A stretch of DNA of 64,000 nucleotides. Source: a virus. Under the pieces are notes generated by a model. The model worked only from the letters and a program-made list of their open reading frames with translations, ran no database searches and had not been told where the DNA came from. Below, piece after piece: positions 40,946 to 50,330 of this stretch (position 1 is the stretch's first letter; the number at the start of each line of letters is the position of its first letter). Position numbers and translations under genes: made by a program. The stretch covers positions 1-64,000 of IMG/VR virus record IMGVR_UViG_3300043395_000996; one strand, written 5' to 3'.

Positions 40946-41976
40946 GTCCTTAATCCAAATTTATTCCAAGTAAATGGTTGATTATATCCCATATTCAATT
41001 TATTCAATGATTTGATAACATTGTATTTTGTATTGTTTGGACAATAGAAGAACATAAATCCTCCGCCACCTGCTCCACTTATCTTACCACCGGTTGCTCC
41101 GGCTTTTATAGCAGTTTCATATAATAATTCAATTTCAGGTGTGCTGATTCCTTTTGCTAACATCTTTTTTTGTTGAAATCCATAATCTAATATTTCACCT
41201 AAATCATCTATATTACCTTTAATCAAACAATCTTTCATTAACTTTGCTTGCTCTACTAATGCATGAAGTGATAGAATTGATGTTTTATTTTGTTCTTTCA
41301 TTTTTGTAATTTGTTCGGCTAATACATCTGAACTATTACGGGTAAAATTAGTGAAATATAAAATTACATTATTTTCTAATTCATCTTGCACACTATCTTT
41401 AATACGAAGTGGGTTTACAATTACATCATCTCCTTTGAATTCCATATAATTAAATCCGCCAAATGCTGCGGCATATTGGTCTTGTTTTCCACCATTCTCT
41501 ACCAATTCGATTCTTTCAATTTGAATTGCCATTTCAGCAATATCATATTCACCCAATGGTAAATTGAATGCTTCCATATAAACACCAATAAGTGAAACTA
41601 TAAGTGTAGATGAAGTTCCTAAACCACTCCCCGTTGGAACATCTTGCCAACTTACGATATCACATCCAAATGGTTCTAACTTAAATCGTTTGCAAATGTG
41701 ATTATGAGTTGCTTTAAAGAGCTTTAATCCATAAGAACAATCTAACTCATTGCTGAAATCATGCTCTTCGTATTCCTCTTTATTTATCCAATTAAACGTA
41801 ATTTTCTTATCATCTCTTAATTGAAGTGATGTATGAGTGAACAAACGAATGGTCGTATTTATTACTGCTCCCGTATGATATTTACAATAATCGGGCATAT
41901 CAGTTCCGCCACCACCAAAACTTATTCTAAATGGAGTCTTGCTCCTGTATATCTTCTTCTTCATTTGGTCTGCCAT
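40930..41976 (-). CDS. GHMP-family sugar kinase (heptose 7-P kinase/fucokinase-like)
   Basis: 348 residues. KTPFRISFGGGGTDMPDY near 14-31, PTGSGLGTSSTLIVSL (ATP loop, near 112) and GKISGAGGGGFMFFY (near 297) define GHMP kinases; the FGGGGTD form is typical of D-glycero-D-manno-heptose 7-phosphate kinase HddA. Phosphorylates a sugar at C1 before nucleotidyl transfer. A second Met at residue 5 is an equal start. Overlaps the HNH gene by 50 nt. Confidence 0.8.
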   Translation of the reverse strand: MADQMKKKIYRSKTPFRISFGGGGTDMPDYCKYHTGAVINTTIRLFTHTSLQLRDDKKITFNWINKEEYEEHDFSNELDCSYGLKLFKATHNHICKRFKLEPFGCDIVSWQDVPTGSGLGTSSTLIVSLIGVYMEAFNLPLGEYDIAEMAIQIERIELVENGGKQDQYAAAFGGFNYMEFKGDDVIVNPLRIKDSVQDELENNVILYFTNFTRNSSDVLAEQITKMKEQNKTSILSLHALVEQAKLMKDCLIKGNIDDLGEILDYGFQQKKMLAKGISTPEIELLYETAIKAGATGGKISGAGGGGFMFFYCPNNTKYNVIKSLNKLNMGYNQPFTWNKFGLRTWQIG

Positions 41977-42517
41977 GCTCTTTATACCAATTTTTTGCGT
42001 TTCTTTCTCCTACTAACAAAAAGAAACAATTATAACACAATGGTCTAATATTTTCTAATTTACGATTGTTTAGATTACCATCTATAAAGTCAATTAATAA
42101 TGGCATTTTACCATCGGTTATTCGGGCTTCGCTGAATCCACAACTACCACATACTTTTGGAACATATCCACTATCGAATAATTTATTCTTAAATTTATGT
42201 AAAGGATAGTGTAAATGTTTTCCGGCAATTAAATCATCAATGTGATATTTTTTATTTTTTATCACTTTGGCTCTTTCAATACCAATACCATACGGATTTT
42301 TTAAATCTTCCAAAATTCCATACAACTTAGCATATTTCTTATATGTGTTATATGATACTCCTAAAGTTCTTGCTGCTTCGAATGCCGAACGTGATACCGC
42401 TTGTGCTGCTTTGATTTGCGATTCCAATAAGGGTTTAGCTCCTAAACCTCTTTTTGATGTTTTTTTATTGGGTTCTATATTTGGAAAAAACCCATTTTCC
42501 ATTTCTTCATCTTCCAT
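41927..42517 (-). CDS. HNH-type protein with helix-turn-helix
   Basis: 196 residues. VSRSAFEAARTLGVSYNTYK is a helix-turn-helix; the C-terminal half has CGSCGFSE, LIDFIDGNLNNRKLENIRPLCYNC-type HNH pattern (Asp-x-x-Asp-Gly, Asn, Cys pair), where D replaces the usual first His. May be a homing-type nuclease or a DNA-binding regulator. Preceded by TATAnTTATA. Confidence 0.6.
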   Translation of the reverse strand: MEDEEMENGFFPNIEPNKKTSKRGLGAKPLLESQIKAAQAVSRSAFEAARTLGVSYNTYKKYAKLYGILEDLKNPYGIGIERAKVIKNKKYHIDDLIAGKHLHYPLHKFKNKLFDSGYVPKVCGSCGFSEARITDGKMPLLIDFIDGNLNNRKLENIRPLCYNCFFLLVGERNAKNWYKEHGRPNEEEDIQEQDSI

Positions 42518-42540
42518 ACTAATAACAATTTATTTATAGA

Positions 42541-42550
42541 TATAAGTATA
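42541..42550 (-). promoter_or_regulatory. TATAnTTATA promoter-like box
   Basis: Minus-strand TATACTTATA 23 nt upstream of the HNH gene; TATAAATA (T4-late-like) also lies just downstream at 42531-42538. Confidence 0.45.
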
Positions 42551-43354
42551 TCAAAATAATTTTATAGGTAAATTTTCCGATGTATTGATGAAATTAATTT
42601 TGTTTAAATAATCTAAAACAATATTTGCTATTTTTACATTACCATGTAATCCAGCATGTCCATCTATTTTCATATTTAATTCATCATTTATTGTTAATTT
42701 ATTAATACTGAACCATTGCTGCATTTGCATGTTATTAAAATTAACAAAATGAAAATTATATTTTAAATTATTTGCTTGTAAAAATTCTTCAAAAAATGTA
42801 TTATCAATCAATATAAATTCAATATTATTTTGTTTTAAAAAAGATAAAAGACCTAACACATTATTCATAGATTTTTTATATTCAAAATCAGTATTTACAA
42901 AATTATAAAAATATGATTGTAAATCATTATTGATTTTTTTAATATCTCCTCTGTCATAACCAGCCGCCACATCTGTTAAATCCTCATCTGGTACATTTAT
43001 TGTACCCCAAGTCACATTCATTAATCTATCTAATCTATTACAATACACCTCATCTCTCCACATAGGGGGTAATTCCAATATAAAAAGAGTATTTGATATA
43101 TGCTTTTGGTTATCGTATATATGTTGATATGTCTTTCTAATTAATCTATTTACAGAACCACCATGAAATGCTTCATTTACAATATCCATATTCAGTTTAT
43201 CTGCTATCATATTTGGATATGAATATTTTAAATAATCATCTTGTAAATCAATATTTAATACTTTTTTATATTGTTCTCTTACATATATAAAATTTAGTCC
43301 GCCAGCACAAGTAAAGCTACAACCATTGGCATATATTTTATTAAATGATTTCAT
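42551..43354 (-). CDS. SGNH-like hydrolase
   Basis: 267 residues. IYANGCSFTCAGGLN (block I), NEAFHGGSVNRLIRKT (block II), FILELPPMWRDE, and KIDGHAGLHGNVKIA (C-terminal His). Its N-terminal form GCSFT is the same as in the 16472 protein. Two bases from the P-loop kinase gene. Confidence 0.6.
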   Translation of the reverse strand: MKSFNKIYANGCSFTCAGGLNFIYVREQYKKVLNIDLQDDYLKYSYPNMIADKLNMDIVNEAFHGGSVNRLIRKTYQHIYDNQKHISNTLFILELPPMWRDEVYCNRLDRLMNVTWGTINVPDEDLTDVAAGYDRGDIKKINNDLQSYFYNFVNTDFEYKKSMNNVLGLLSFLKQNNIEFILIDNTFFEEFLQANNLKYNFHFVNFNNMQMQQWFSINKLTINDELNMKIDGHAGLHGNVKIANIVLDYLNKINFINTSENLPIKLF

Positions 43355-43355
43355 A

Positions 43356-43748
43356 TTATGATAATAATTTTATTAACTTTGTAAAAGTATCATCCGGTAA
43401 ATTAGATGTATCCAAATCTATATAAAATTTAATTGGTACTTCATAATCCAATATAAATTGATTTTCATTACCTCTCATTTTTTTAGTATGACAATAAATT
43501 TCTACAACTTTACATTCCGATTTAAGTTGCTCTCGTATACTTTTATTAGGAAATACTGATGTTAATATAACATCGTTTCCGCAACTATCCAAATATTTTG
43601 CTACTTCAATTGGATAATCGGTTTGCCCTTCATCGATATGGAATACGGATTTTCGCCAATTTTTTTTATCGGTTTGTAACCAAAATTGTAACTTTTTTCC
43701 TAATGTAGTTTTCCCACTACCAGGTTGACCTGTAAATAGGTAAATCAT
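43356..43748 (-). CDS. APS-kinase-like P-loop protein
   Basis: 130 residues. Walker A FTGQPGSGKTTLGKKL at the N-terminus and FHIDEGQTD (Asp of the substrate site), VILTSVFPNKSIREQL resemble adenylylsulfate/small-molecule kinases, shortened. Substrate unknown. Confidence 0.6.
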   Translation of the reverse strand: MIYLFTGQPGSGKTTLGKKLQFWLQTDKKNWRKSVFHIDEGQTDYPIEVAKYLDSCGNDVILTSVFPNKSIREQLKSECKVVEIYCHTKKMRGNENQFILDYEVPIKFYIDLDTSNLPDDTFTKLIKLLS

Positions 43749-43751
43749 AAC

Positions 43752-44591
43752 TTATTTCTTTTTTAATGCGAATTGTGCTGCTTTATATGCTTTTGAATCT
43801 TTATCGTAATGTAATGCTGATTTTAATTTAATCATTTTACCCGTATCTGGGTTTTTTATTGTTTTTTCTAAATCTTTTGGTAATAAAGATTTTAAACTCA
43901 TATCATTTCCTTTAGATGATGTAGGTTTTGTAGCTTCTTTTCCTTTTGGTTGTTGCTTCATATCATCTTTTTGCTTTGGTGGTTGCGGAATTTCGTGCTG
44001 AACGTGTTTTACTTTTAAAGATATGTTTGGATATTTTTTAGAAAGTGCTTTTACTGCCGTTACATTCTTATGAGAATCATCTATGAAAAATACATCGGTT
44101 ACACCATCTTTAATTTTACCTTCAATCCAATTTGCTTTATCTTGTGGGTCATTTGATGCCAATGCTACTACATATAATTTATCCAATCCAATATCAGACA
44201 AATATTGTTTGATTGGTTTATAAGCCGCTCTTGCTGTTAGAATTACTATTTGAGAACCTCCTACTCTTACTATGTTTTTAAGTAATCTCGTAACACCTTT
44301 AATTTCTTGTGGTTGCTTTACCTTTTCAAAATCAGAAAAATCAAATTGGTCATCTTCTTTTGGTTCATATATTGCATATTCTCCTGGAGTTAATTTTGAT
44401 TTTTTACCATCTTTATGTGTAATGTATATATGGGAATTAGTTTTAACTAATGTATCATCGAAATCAAATACTCTTAATTTTTTAGCTTCAGCTTCATCAA
44501 TAGGTTTAAACGCACTGGCAAATGGATTGGAATATACTTTTCCAAATTCCACTTTCATACCATTCCAATTACCTATTTCTTTTAATCTCAT
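43752..44591 (-). CDS. HAD phosphatase with C-terminal shared module
   Basis: 279 residues. RLKEIGNW start, IDE/A site near residue 33, then HAD motif I VFDFDDTLVKT (42-52), IVILTARAAYKP (motif II, about 117) and VFFIDDSHKNV (motif IV, about 168). The last 50 residues (KSLLPKDLEKTIKNPDTGKM, then KLKSALHYD) repeat the C-terminus of the 6226 protein. A phage HAD like PseT phosphatase; substrate unproven. Confidence 0.7.
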   Translation of the reverse strand: MRLKEIGNWNGMKVEFGKVYSNPFASAFKPIDEAEAKKLRVFDFDDTLVKTNSHIYITHKDGKKSKLTPGEYAIYEPKEDDQFDFSDFEKVKQPQEIKGVTRLLKNIVRVGGSQIVILTARAAYKPIKQYLSDIGLDKLYVVALASNDPQDKANWIEGKIKDGVTDVFFIDDSHKNVTAVKALSKKYPNISLKVKHVQHEIPQPPKQKDDMKQQPKGKEATKPTSSKGNDMSLKSLLPKDLEKTIKNPDTGKMIKLKSALHYDKDSKAYKAAQFALKKK

Positions 44592-45218
44592 TTATTTTCC
44601 ACTTAAATAGTGAGAAAGATATCCACTCAATCTACCATTGAATATTTGGAAATGCTCCCACTCATCTTTAGTTAGGGTTTTTTTCTTTTTAACATAATCC
44701 ATTCCTAATGTTCCAATGTATTTACCTTCTACACAAAATATAGGTAATATGTAAGTAGATTTATTACCACCCGCATCCATAGAACCACTTAATCCGGTTT
44801 CTTTTTCAATATCCGAACCTCTTTCATCAATGAAAATTGATTTATGTTTCAACATATATTCAAATGCTTTTGGATAAAGTGAGCATGGAATATTAGAATA
44901 TATATGTGCTATGTTAGATACGCCAGGTTTTGCAGTTTCGTAAAATACTGAAAACTTTTGTATTGATTTGCCCGTTGGATAGAAATTTCCACCATTATGG
45001 AATTGAGATACCCAAACTCTATCGGCATTGAATTCTTCTTGTATTTGTTCTAAAATTTTATTGATTTCTTGCGTTTCTCTCAAACCCTCTGCTATGGGGT
45101 CTAATTTACTTTGCTTTCTTTTAGAATAATATTTTTCTATTAATAAATAAAATACAGGTCCTACTACTCCTGTAATAAATGCTGCTATTAACTCCATATA
45201 TCTAACAGGTATTTCCAT
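44592..45218 (-). CDS. membrane-anchored GAF-like protein
   Basis: 208 residues. TM helix at 8-27 (MELIAAFITGVVGPVFYLLI), a coiled stretch, then a GAF-like domain: ADRVWVSQFHNGGNFYPTG, SIFIDERGSDIE, STYILPIFCVEGKYIGTLG. GAF domains bind small molecules. Starts at the stop of its neighbour (one base overlap). Confidence 0.5.
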   Translation of the reverse strand: MEIPVRYMELIAAFITGVVGPVFYLLIEKYYSKRKQSKLDPIAEGLRETQEINKILEQIQEEFNADRVWVSQFHNGGNFYPTGKSIQKFSVFYETAKPGVSNIAHIYSNIPCSLYPKAFEYMLKHKSIFIDERGSDIEKETGLSGSMDAGGNKSTYILPIFCVEGKYIGTLGMDYVKKKKTLTKDEWEHFQIFNGRLSGYLSHYLSGK

Positions 45219-45601
45219 TATTTCTCACCATCCAATTTATGGAAACCGGTGTTTGCTTGGTTAATAAAATTTTGTGCTTGTGAAATGTGGTCCTGAATCC
45301 AACCGGGTAAATTCATTTCTTGCTCTCCTACTTTACCTTTAAGTTCGGTAGCATTTCTGATGATATCATCCAATTGACCATTTGCCATTCCAACTTCGTG
45401 GTCAGTCGTTTCTGGACCTTCATTCATTGTATTCTTATGCTTCAACAATTCTGTCATTTTGTTGAATACTTGCTCTCCACCATCTTCGCCTAAACGATAT
45501 GCTCCACCCAACTTCTCATATATTTTAATTTTATGAGACATTGGTAATGATTTTTCTGCAAGCTTTTTCCAAATTTTAGGATGAGTTACTTCAAACTTCA
45601 T
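45218..45601 (-). CDS. conserved T4-like phage protein
   Basis: 127 residues; NEGPETTDHEVGMANGQLDD and LPGWIQDHISQAQNFINQAN belong to a family frequent in marine T4-like phages, unknown function, perhaps virion-associated. Behind the TATAnTTATA box at 45632. Confidence 0.6.
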   Translation of the reverse strand: MKFEVTHPKIWKKLAEKSLPMSHKIKIYEKLGGAYRLGEDGGEQVFNKMTELLKHKNTMNEGPETTDHEVGMANGQLDDIIRNATELKGKVGEQEMNLPGWIQDHISQAQNFINQANTGFHKLDGEK

Positions 45602-45609
45602 ATTATGCT

Positions 45610-46266
45610 TTATTTACCATTTAATATATGATATAAATATAAGAAAAAATATTCATGTCCCATTTTATTGAAATGTTTATCGGAATTATTTACCCAAAAT
45701 GATGGATTTTTTTCAATAAGTGATTCCATTATACTGAATTCATCATTATATTTAATAAAATTATTTTTAAATTTATTATATAAATGTTGTTCAAATTGAA
45801 ATATACTAAACTGATTCGTTTTGTCTTTATTGTAATTATCTATACACCATATGTAAAATTGTATATTTTTTGTTTTCAAATATTCACATATGAATTCTAT
45901 TTTTATAAAATCTTGTGCAATATATTCATCTAAATTCAATGCTTTATATTTAAAAAAATCCATTTCTATTTTTGAAAATCTAGTATCATATCCCAATGCA
46001 ACTGTGGTATTTTTGAAAACATCTAATACTCTATTAAAAAATCCGATTTCAAATATAACAATATCATTCGATTTTATACAATCATACTCTTTAAAGAATT
46101 TATTAATTATTTCACCATTACTAGCGCCAATCAAAGAATGATTTATTAAATTAAATTTTAATTTGTTTGATAATAATACAGGCCAACTATCATCTATTAA
46201 CACAGAATCATCCGTACTATAATTAGTTGACATTGAATCTCCAAAAATTATTAAATTATTTTCCAT
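45610..46266 (-). CDS. SGNH-like hydrolase
   Basis: 218 residues. LIIFGDSMSTNYSTDDSVL (GDS block I), NHSLIGASNGEIINKF (block II), NSDKHFNKMGHEYF (C-terminal Asp-x-x-His). Of the seven it is closest to the classical GDS form. Overlaps the glycosyltransferase by 11 nt. Confidence 0.65.
   Translation of the reverse strand: MENNLIIFGDSMSTNYSTDDSVLIDDSWPVLLSNKLKFNLINHSLIGASNGEIINKFFKEYDCIKSNDIVIFEIGFFNRVLDVFKNTTVALGYDTRFSKIEMDFFKYKALNLDEYIAQDFIKIEFICEYLKTKNIQFYIWCIDNYNKDKTNQFSIFQFEQHLYNKFKNNFIKYNDEFSIMESLIEKNPSFWVNNSDKHFNKMGHEYFFLYLYHILNGK
45632..45641 (-). promoter_or_regulatory. TATAnTTATA promoter-like box
   Basis: Minus-strand TATATTTATA within the end of the SGNH gene and 30 nt before the 45218-45601 gene. 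Confidence 0.4.
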
Positions 46267-47149
46267 TTATAAAATAATTAATTTCATTTTGCCAGTTTGA
46301 ATGGGCAATTTGCTTAAATTCTTCCTTTCTATCTTTAATTGATAAGAAACTTTTAATTGTTTCATTTGCTCTATTTTTATGATTCTCACCAACTATTAAA
46401 TTTTCTAAAATAAATTGTCTAACAACTTCACCTCTTTGTTTCATTATAGAACTACAAGCCATTACATAAGTATCTTCCAATCCATAATGTCCAAATGATT
46501 CCGGTACACCAACTCTATTTAGTAAATCTTTTGATATCAATGTAAACCAACCACCTGCGAATTTGAATTCATTTATTTCAGTAACATTGATTTGTTCTAA
46601 TTGTGGTAAACCTTCGTCATAGATATCACATTCTAAATGATAGTTTATTGGTTTATTTAAATAATTTTTATTAGTAACCACATCCCAAGTATTATCCCAC
46701 TGCTTTACAAATTGTGGAGTTACTACAAACATATCAATACCTTCTGATTTTAACATTTGATATGCCGATGTTGCATAATATAATGTGGTATCTTTAAATA
46801 CAATATCAGTATCTAACCAAATAAAGAAATCAGCATCTGGATTGTTTTGCAAACTATATCTTCTTTGAGAAACACATCCTAATATTTTAGATTCAGTTTC
46901 AATTCTTAATTCAAATTTACACCAATCTAAATATTTGTTACATAATTCACCACTTCTTTGCCATATATAATCTCTTGATAATGCTGATTTATTCCAATCG
47001 GTTAATTCATCCGATAAACACATAGTAATTTCTACTTTATATTCTATGGATTTATCTGTGAATGCCGAATTTCTTTTTAATTTTTCTAATGTTTGTGCCA
47101 AATCCTCAATCTCTTGTGGTAAAGCAAATATACTAATTATACCTTTCAT
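46256..47149 (-). CDS. GT-A glycosyltransferase
   Basis: 297 residues. FFIWLDTDIVF near 130 (DTD metal site), FAGGWFTLISKDLLNRVG (substrate loop) and GLEDTYVM (acid pair, GxED) are typical of GT2/GT-A enzymes. Overlaps both neighbours, so part of a coupled cluster from 55261 to 45610. Confidence 0.75.
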   Translation of the reverse strand: MKGIISIFALPQEIEDLAQTLEKLKRNSAFTDKSIEYKVEITMCLSDELTDWNKSALSRDYIWQRSGELCNKYLDWCKFELRIETESKILGCVSQRRYSLQNNPDADFFIWLDTDIVFKDTTLYYATSAYQMLKSEGIDMFVVTPQFVKQWDNTWDVVTNKNYLNKPINYHLECDIYDEGLPQLEQINVTEINEFKFAGGWFTLISKDLLNRVGVPESFGHYGLEDTYVMACSSIMKQRGEVVRQFILENLIVGENHKNRANETIKSFLSIKDRKEEFKQIAHSNWQNEINYFINGK

Positions 47150-47900
47150 TAATATCGTTATTTATATCTTTATCTCTATCATATTGATGTACTATTGTAT
47201 AATCTCTTAAATCGTACTTTTCTAACGGATACGATGTGATTAAATTTGGATTAGTTAGCGTTCCAACTTGCAATGTCCATTTTGTTTCTAAACCTTCTAT
47301 TTGAATTTTATCTTTAACTAAACTATTATGTATGATGAAGTTAAATGAACTTTGGTCAGTATAGTGTTGTGTGTTGCCAGCTTGAGAAACTAAATAGTTT
47401 AATAATAATAATTCTAACATAGAATCATATTTACCTGCCAATACACCAACATTACAACTTACTTCTTCCTTATATCTATCTAAAAATAATTCATTGTATC
47501 CTTCTAATATGTTTTTCACGCCCCATGGCTCATTTTTATATAAAACATTTTCTGATGATACTAAAATTTCTTTCTTTAAGTTTTTTTCCAAATATTCAGA
47601 TGGATTTTTCTGAAATACTACATCTCTTACATCGGTTGTAATTACATAACGATATTGCTTATCCAATCCTTTTAGAGTTGCGTAAATATCAATCAATCGA
47701 TTCATATGTGGGTGTCCGTTTAACTGACCTTCCAATATTATCCAATTGTGATTAATCAAATAATTAATTGTTTCGGTTGAAATGTTGTAACAAATCATTA
47801 TCTTATCACCATCGAATCCACATTTATCTATGGATTCTACATACAATTTGATTTTATCTTCTGTATAGTTTGCTATTGCTGATATAATTACATCTTTCAT
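47133..47900 (-). CDS. putative GT-A glycosyltransferase
   Basis: 255 residues from MKDVIISAIANYT. YVITTDVRDVVFQKNP (DVRD replaces DxD) and NVGVLAGKYDSM, then HYTDQSSFNFII are like nucleotide-diphospho-sugar transferases that extend glycans. The start retains a 4-nt overlap with the previous stop. Confidence 0.65.
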   Translation of the reverse strand: MKDVIISAIANYTEDKIKLYVESIDKCGFDGDKIMICYNISTETINYLINHNWIILEGQLNGHPHMNRLIDIYATLKGLDKQYRYVITTDVRDVVFQKNPSEYLEKNLKKEILVSSENVLYKNEPWGVKNILEGYNELFLDRYKEEVSCNVGVLAGKYDSMLELLLLNYLVSQAGNTQHYTDQSSFNFIIHNSLVKDKIQIEGLETKWTLQVGTLTNPNLITSYPLEKYDLRDYTIVHQYDRDKDINNDINERYN

Positions 47901-48634
47901 TTTCCGTATTTTTTCCAATCGTTGTGTTTAAATAAACCTTCACCATGTGCTACTCCATAATTTTGTTGTGCCCACCATTTACTGATATTTCCTTCTAATC
48001 CAATACCTTCGCCTGCAAATGGTTTAACTATATCTAAATAAAATTGTTTTCTATATAAACAGGGATTGTTTGTCCAATTACCATATCTAGAACTTGCTAA
48101 AAAATATTCACCAAATTTTTCTATTTGCTCTGGGAAAGATTCTTTAGGATTACACCAATGAACAGAATCCAAAAGATGTGGCGATGTACATTCTATTTCA
48201 TCATCGTAATATTCTAATTCTCTACCTTGATACTTAAATGAAAAATGAGGATGACCTGGTTCTCTCCTATGTCTATATCTAACTACATCTACACTACCAT
48301 TCAATAATTCTATGCCCGATTGTAATCGTTCATAGGTGGTTTCTTTATCTTCAATTAGATTCCAATCATGCTCTAATACCAATACATAATCAGATTGTGC
48401 ATTTTCGGTTAATCGAATGAATCCTTGCCCAATGCCTATATTTTTAGATTCTCCAATAAAATCTAAATTAAAGTGCTTTGCTATCTCATAATCTTGGTGT
48501 GAGAATTCCTGAAATAGAATTGTAGTATCATTGACCATATCAAACAACCCATTGTTGTGATATGTTTCTAATGTATCTACCAATACCTGTCCACTATTCC
48601 ATGCAAGTATTCCAATACTAATTGGTAGTTTCAT
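47897..48634 (-). CDS. GT2-like glycosyltransferase
   Basis: 245 residues. ISIGILAWNSGQVLVDTL start, SKNIGIGQGFIRLTE (N-G-G loop) and YVLVLEHDWNLIE (EHD instead of DxD) indicate GT2. The variant metal site is conserved in some phage copies. Confidence 0.7.
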   Translation of the reverse strand: MKLPISIGILAWNSGQVLVDTLETYHNNGLFDMVNDTTILFQEFSHQDYEIAKHFNLDFIGESKNIGIGQGFIRLTENAQSDYVLVLEHDWNLIEDKETTYERLQSGIELLNGSVDVVRYRHRREPGHPHFSFKYQGRELEYYDDEIECTSPHLLDSVHWCNPKESFPEQIEKFGEYFLASSRYGNWTNNPCLYRKQFYLDIVKPFAGEGIGLEGNISKWWAQQNYGVAHGEGLFKHNDWKKYGK

Positions 48635-48797
48635 CTTTTATAATTTGAATTAATTTGTTTATATCTTCGGATGCATAGTAAGTTGTATCATTTCTATGAA
48701 TCCCATCGAAAAATCTATTGTATTCGCTTCTATTAATTGCATACCATAGTTTTTCAAAATCATTGTACCAAAAAAGCCAATCGTAAAGTGCGTCCAT
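48618..48797 (-). CDS. small conserved phage protein (59 aa)
   Basis: MDALYDWLFWYNDFEKLWYA then RSEYNRFFDGI and SEDINKLIQII: an aromatic-rich small protein with relatives in other phages as far as I recall. Its end overlaps the GT2 gene start by 17 nt. Unknown role. Confidence 0.6.
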   Translation of the reverse strand: MDALYDWLFWYNDFEKLWYAINRSEYNRFFDGIHRNDTTYYASEDINKLIQIIKDETTN

Positions 48798-48801
48798 TTT
48801 G

Positions 48802-49671
48802 TTATTTTTTAAAGTTATTAAATACTTCTATCAATCCATCCACTCGTTGCTTTTGTGTATGATTTGCCACAACTTTTAACATACCATTATATGCAATTCT
48901 TTCTCTCTCGTTTTCGTTTTCATTGTAATAGTTCATTTTTTCTATACAATCAAACATATCATCATAATAAACTATATCTTCACCATCTATAAACAAATCT
49001 CTTAACCCCGTCTCCGGTGGTAGATTATCTGTTAAAACCATTTTACCACAAGCCATTCCTTCGAAAATTCTACGAGTGATTTCTTTCCATCTACTATTCT
49101 GAACTACCATCAATCCACTATTTAAAAATTCAGTATGCTCTTTTGCGTTCATACCATTTTGATTACCAACAGCTCCTTCTGCCCAATTTGTAAGATAATC
49201 TAAAAATTCAGAACCACCTCTGCCTCTACTCGTAACTGCTACATACTTTGCTTCTAAATTCATTGGAAACTGAACTGCTGTGTCTGCCCAATGCGGTATC
49301 CAATCACAATTGATTCCCATACTCTTATACTTTTCGGCAGATTGCTTATCGGGTGTTATTGTATAATGAAATCTATTTGCTTTTGGAGAATTCCTATGAA
49401 AGTTTTGTGGGTCATCTCCACTTTCTTGTATCCAAAATGAATTTGGTTTATGTGCTTTATCTAACAATGGTGAATCAAATCTACCCCAATCCATAAAAAT
49501 TATAATATCAGGCTCTTCGTTTGATTCTATAAATTTTTTCAATTCAGAATCGCCATTTGCTATTGATACAATATTAACATCCCACTCTCTCACAATAAAT
49601 TCATTAACCAAAGACATTGGCGTTGACCAACTTTCGTTTGGTTTATAATCATATATAAAGGTTACTTTCAT
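48802..49671 (-). CDS. CgeB-like glycosyltransferase
   Basis: 289 residues, GT-B type. The C-terminal nucleotide-sugar site has RRIFEGMACGKMVLTDNLPP; upstream WIPHWADTAVQF and NSGLMVVQNSRWKEITRR. This matches CgeB/GT4-related spore-coat glycosyltransferases. Confidence 0.7.
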   Translation of the reverse strand: MKVTFIYDYKPNESWSTPMSLVNEFIVREWDVNIVSIANGDSELKKFIESNEEPDIIIFMDWGRFDSPLLDKAHKPNSFWIQESGDDPQNFHRNSPKANRFHYTITPDKQSAEKYKSMGINCDWIPHWADTAVQFPMNLEAKYVAVTSRGRGGSEFLDYLTNWAEGAVGNQNGMNAKEHTEFLNSGLMVVQNSRWKEITRRIFEGMACGKMVLTDNLPPETGLRDLFIDGEDIVYYDDMFDCIEKMNYYNENENERERIAYNGMLKVVANHTQKQRVDGLIEVFNNFKK

Positions 49672-50330
49672 ATTATATAATCTTCTTTTTTAAATTCAAT
49701 TTCATATAAGTTTTTTTGAGAAACGTTATATGCGGAATATGGTTTCCAATTATCTCCCGATGAAATAAGCTTTTCAGCGTTAAATCTATTTTTCTTTTTG
49801 AAATTATTATACTTTATGGTTTTTATGTAATCAGCTTTTGACCACCAAAAATTGCCTGAATATATAATTCCAAATCCACTCACATTTTGATAAAATACAC
49901 CATATGTATTATAATCGGTTTTATCAAAAATATCAAAAACATTTTCAACTCGTTCTATGTTATAGAAATTCATAACATTTCTCCAAGTCTTTATGTTATT
50001 TATTTTGGAATCATCTTTTTTAGATGCTCCTTTAGTGTGAAGATACAAAATATAATCAGAATTTCCAAATTTATTGATATCTTTTTCAATTAAATCCAAT
50101 GTAACAAATTCGTTATCATTTGCTCTAATATCTCTAATACGATAATTTGGTTTATCAAATGTATAAAATCTATCAATTATATTTGATGTTGATGTATTAT
50201 CATTAGCAATAGAAATCCCCACATTTAAAATGTAGGGAAATTTGAAGTTATCTTCTATTAATTTTATTTGTTCATCTATGATATCTTCAACACCTTCTAT
50301 GGAATATATGTGATAATATATGTGAATCAT
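49668..50330 (-). CDS. putative glycosyltransferase
   Basis: 220 residues. SDYILYLHTKGASKKD and GIIYSGNFWWSKADYIK are motifs I associate with a family of glycan-modifying enzymes next to glycosyltransferases. Overlaps the 48802 gene by 4 nt and touches the GT2 gene by one base. Family assignment is weak. Confidence 0.5.
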   Translation of the reverse strand: MIHIYYHIYSIEGVEDIIDEQIKLIEDNFKFPYILNVGISIANDNTSTSNIIDRFYTFDKPNYRIRDIRANDNEFVTLDLIEKDINKFGNSDYILYLHTKGASKKDDSKINNIKTWRNVMNFYNIERVENVFDIFDKTDYNTYGVFYQNVSGFGIIYSGNFWWSKADYIKTIKYNNFKKKNRFNAEKLISSGDNWKPYSAYNVSQKNLYEIEFKKEDYII

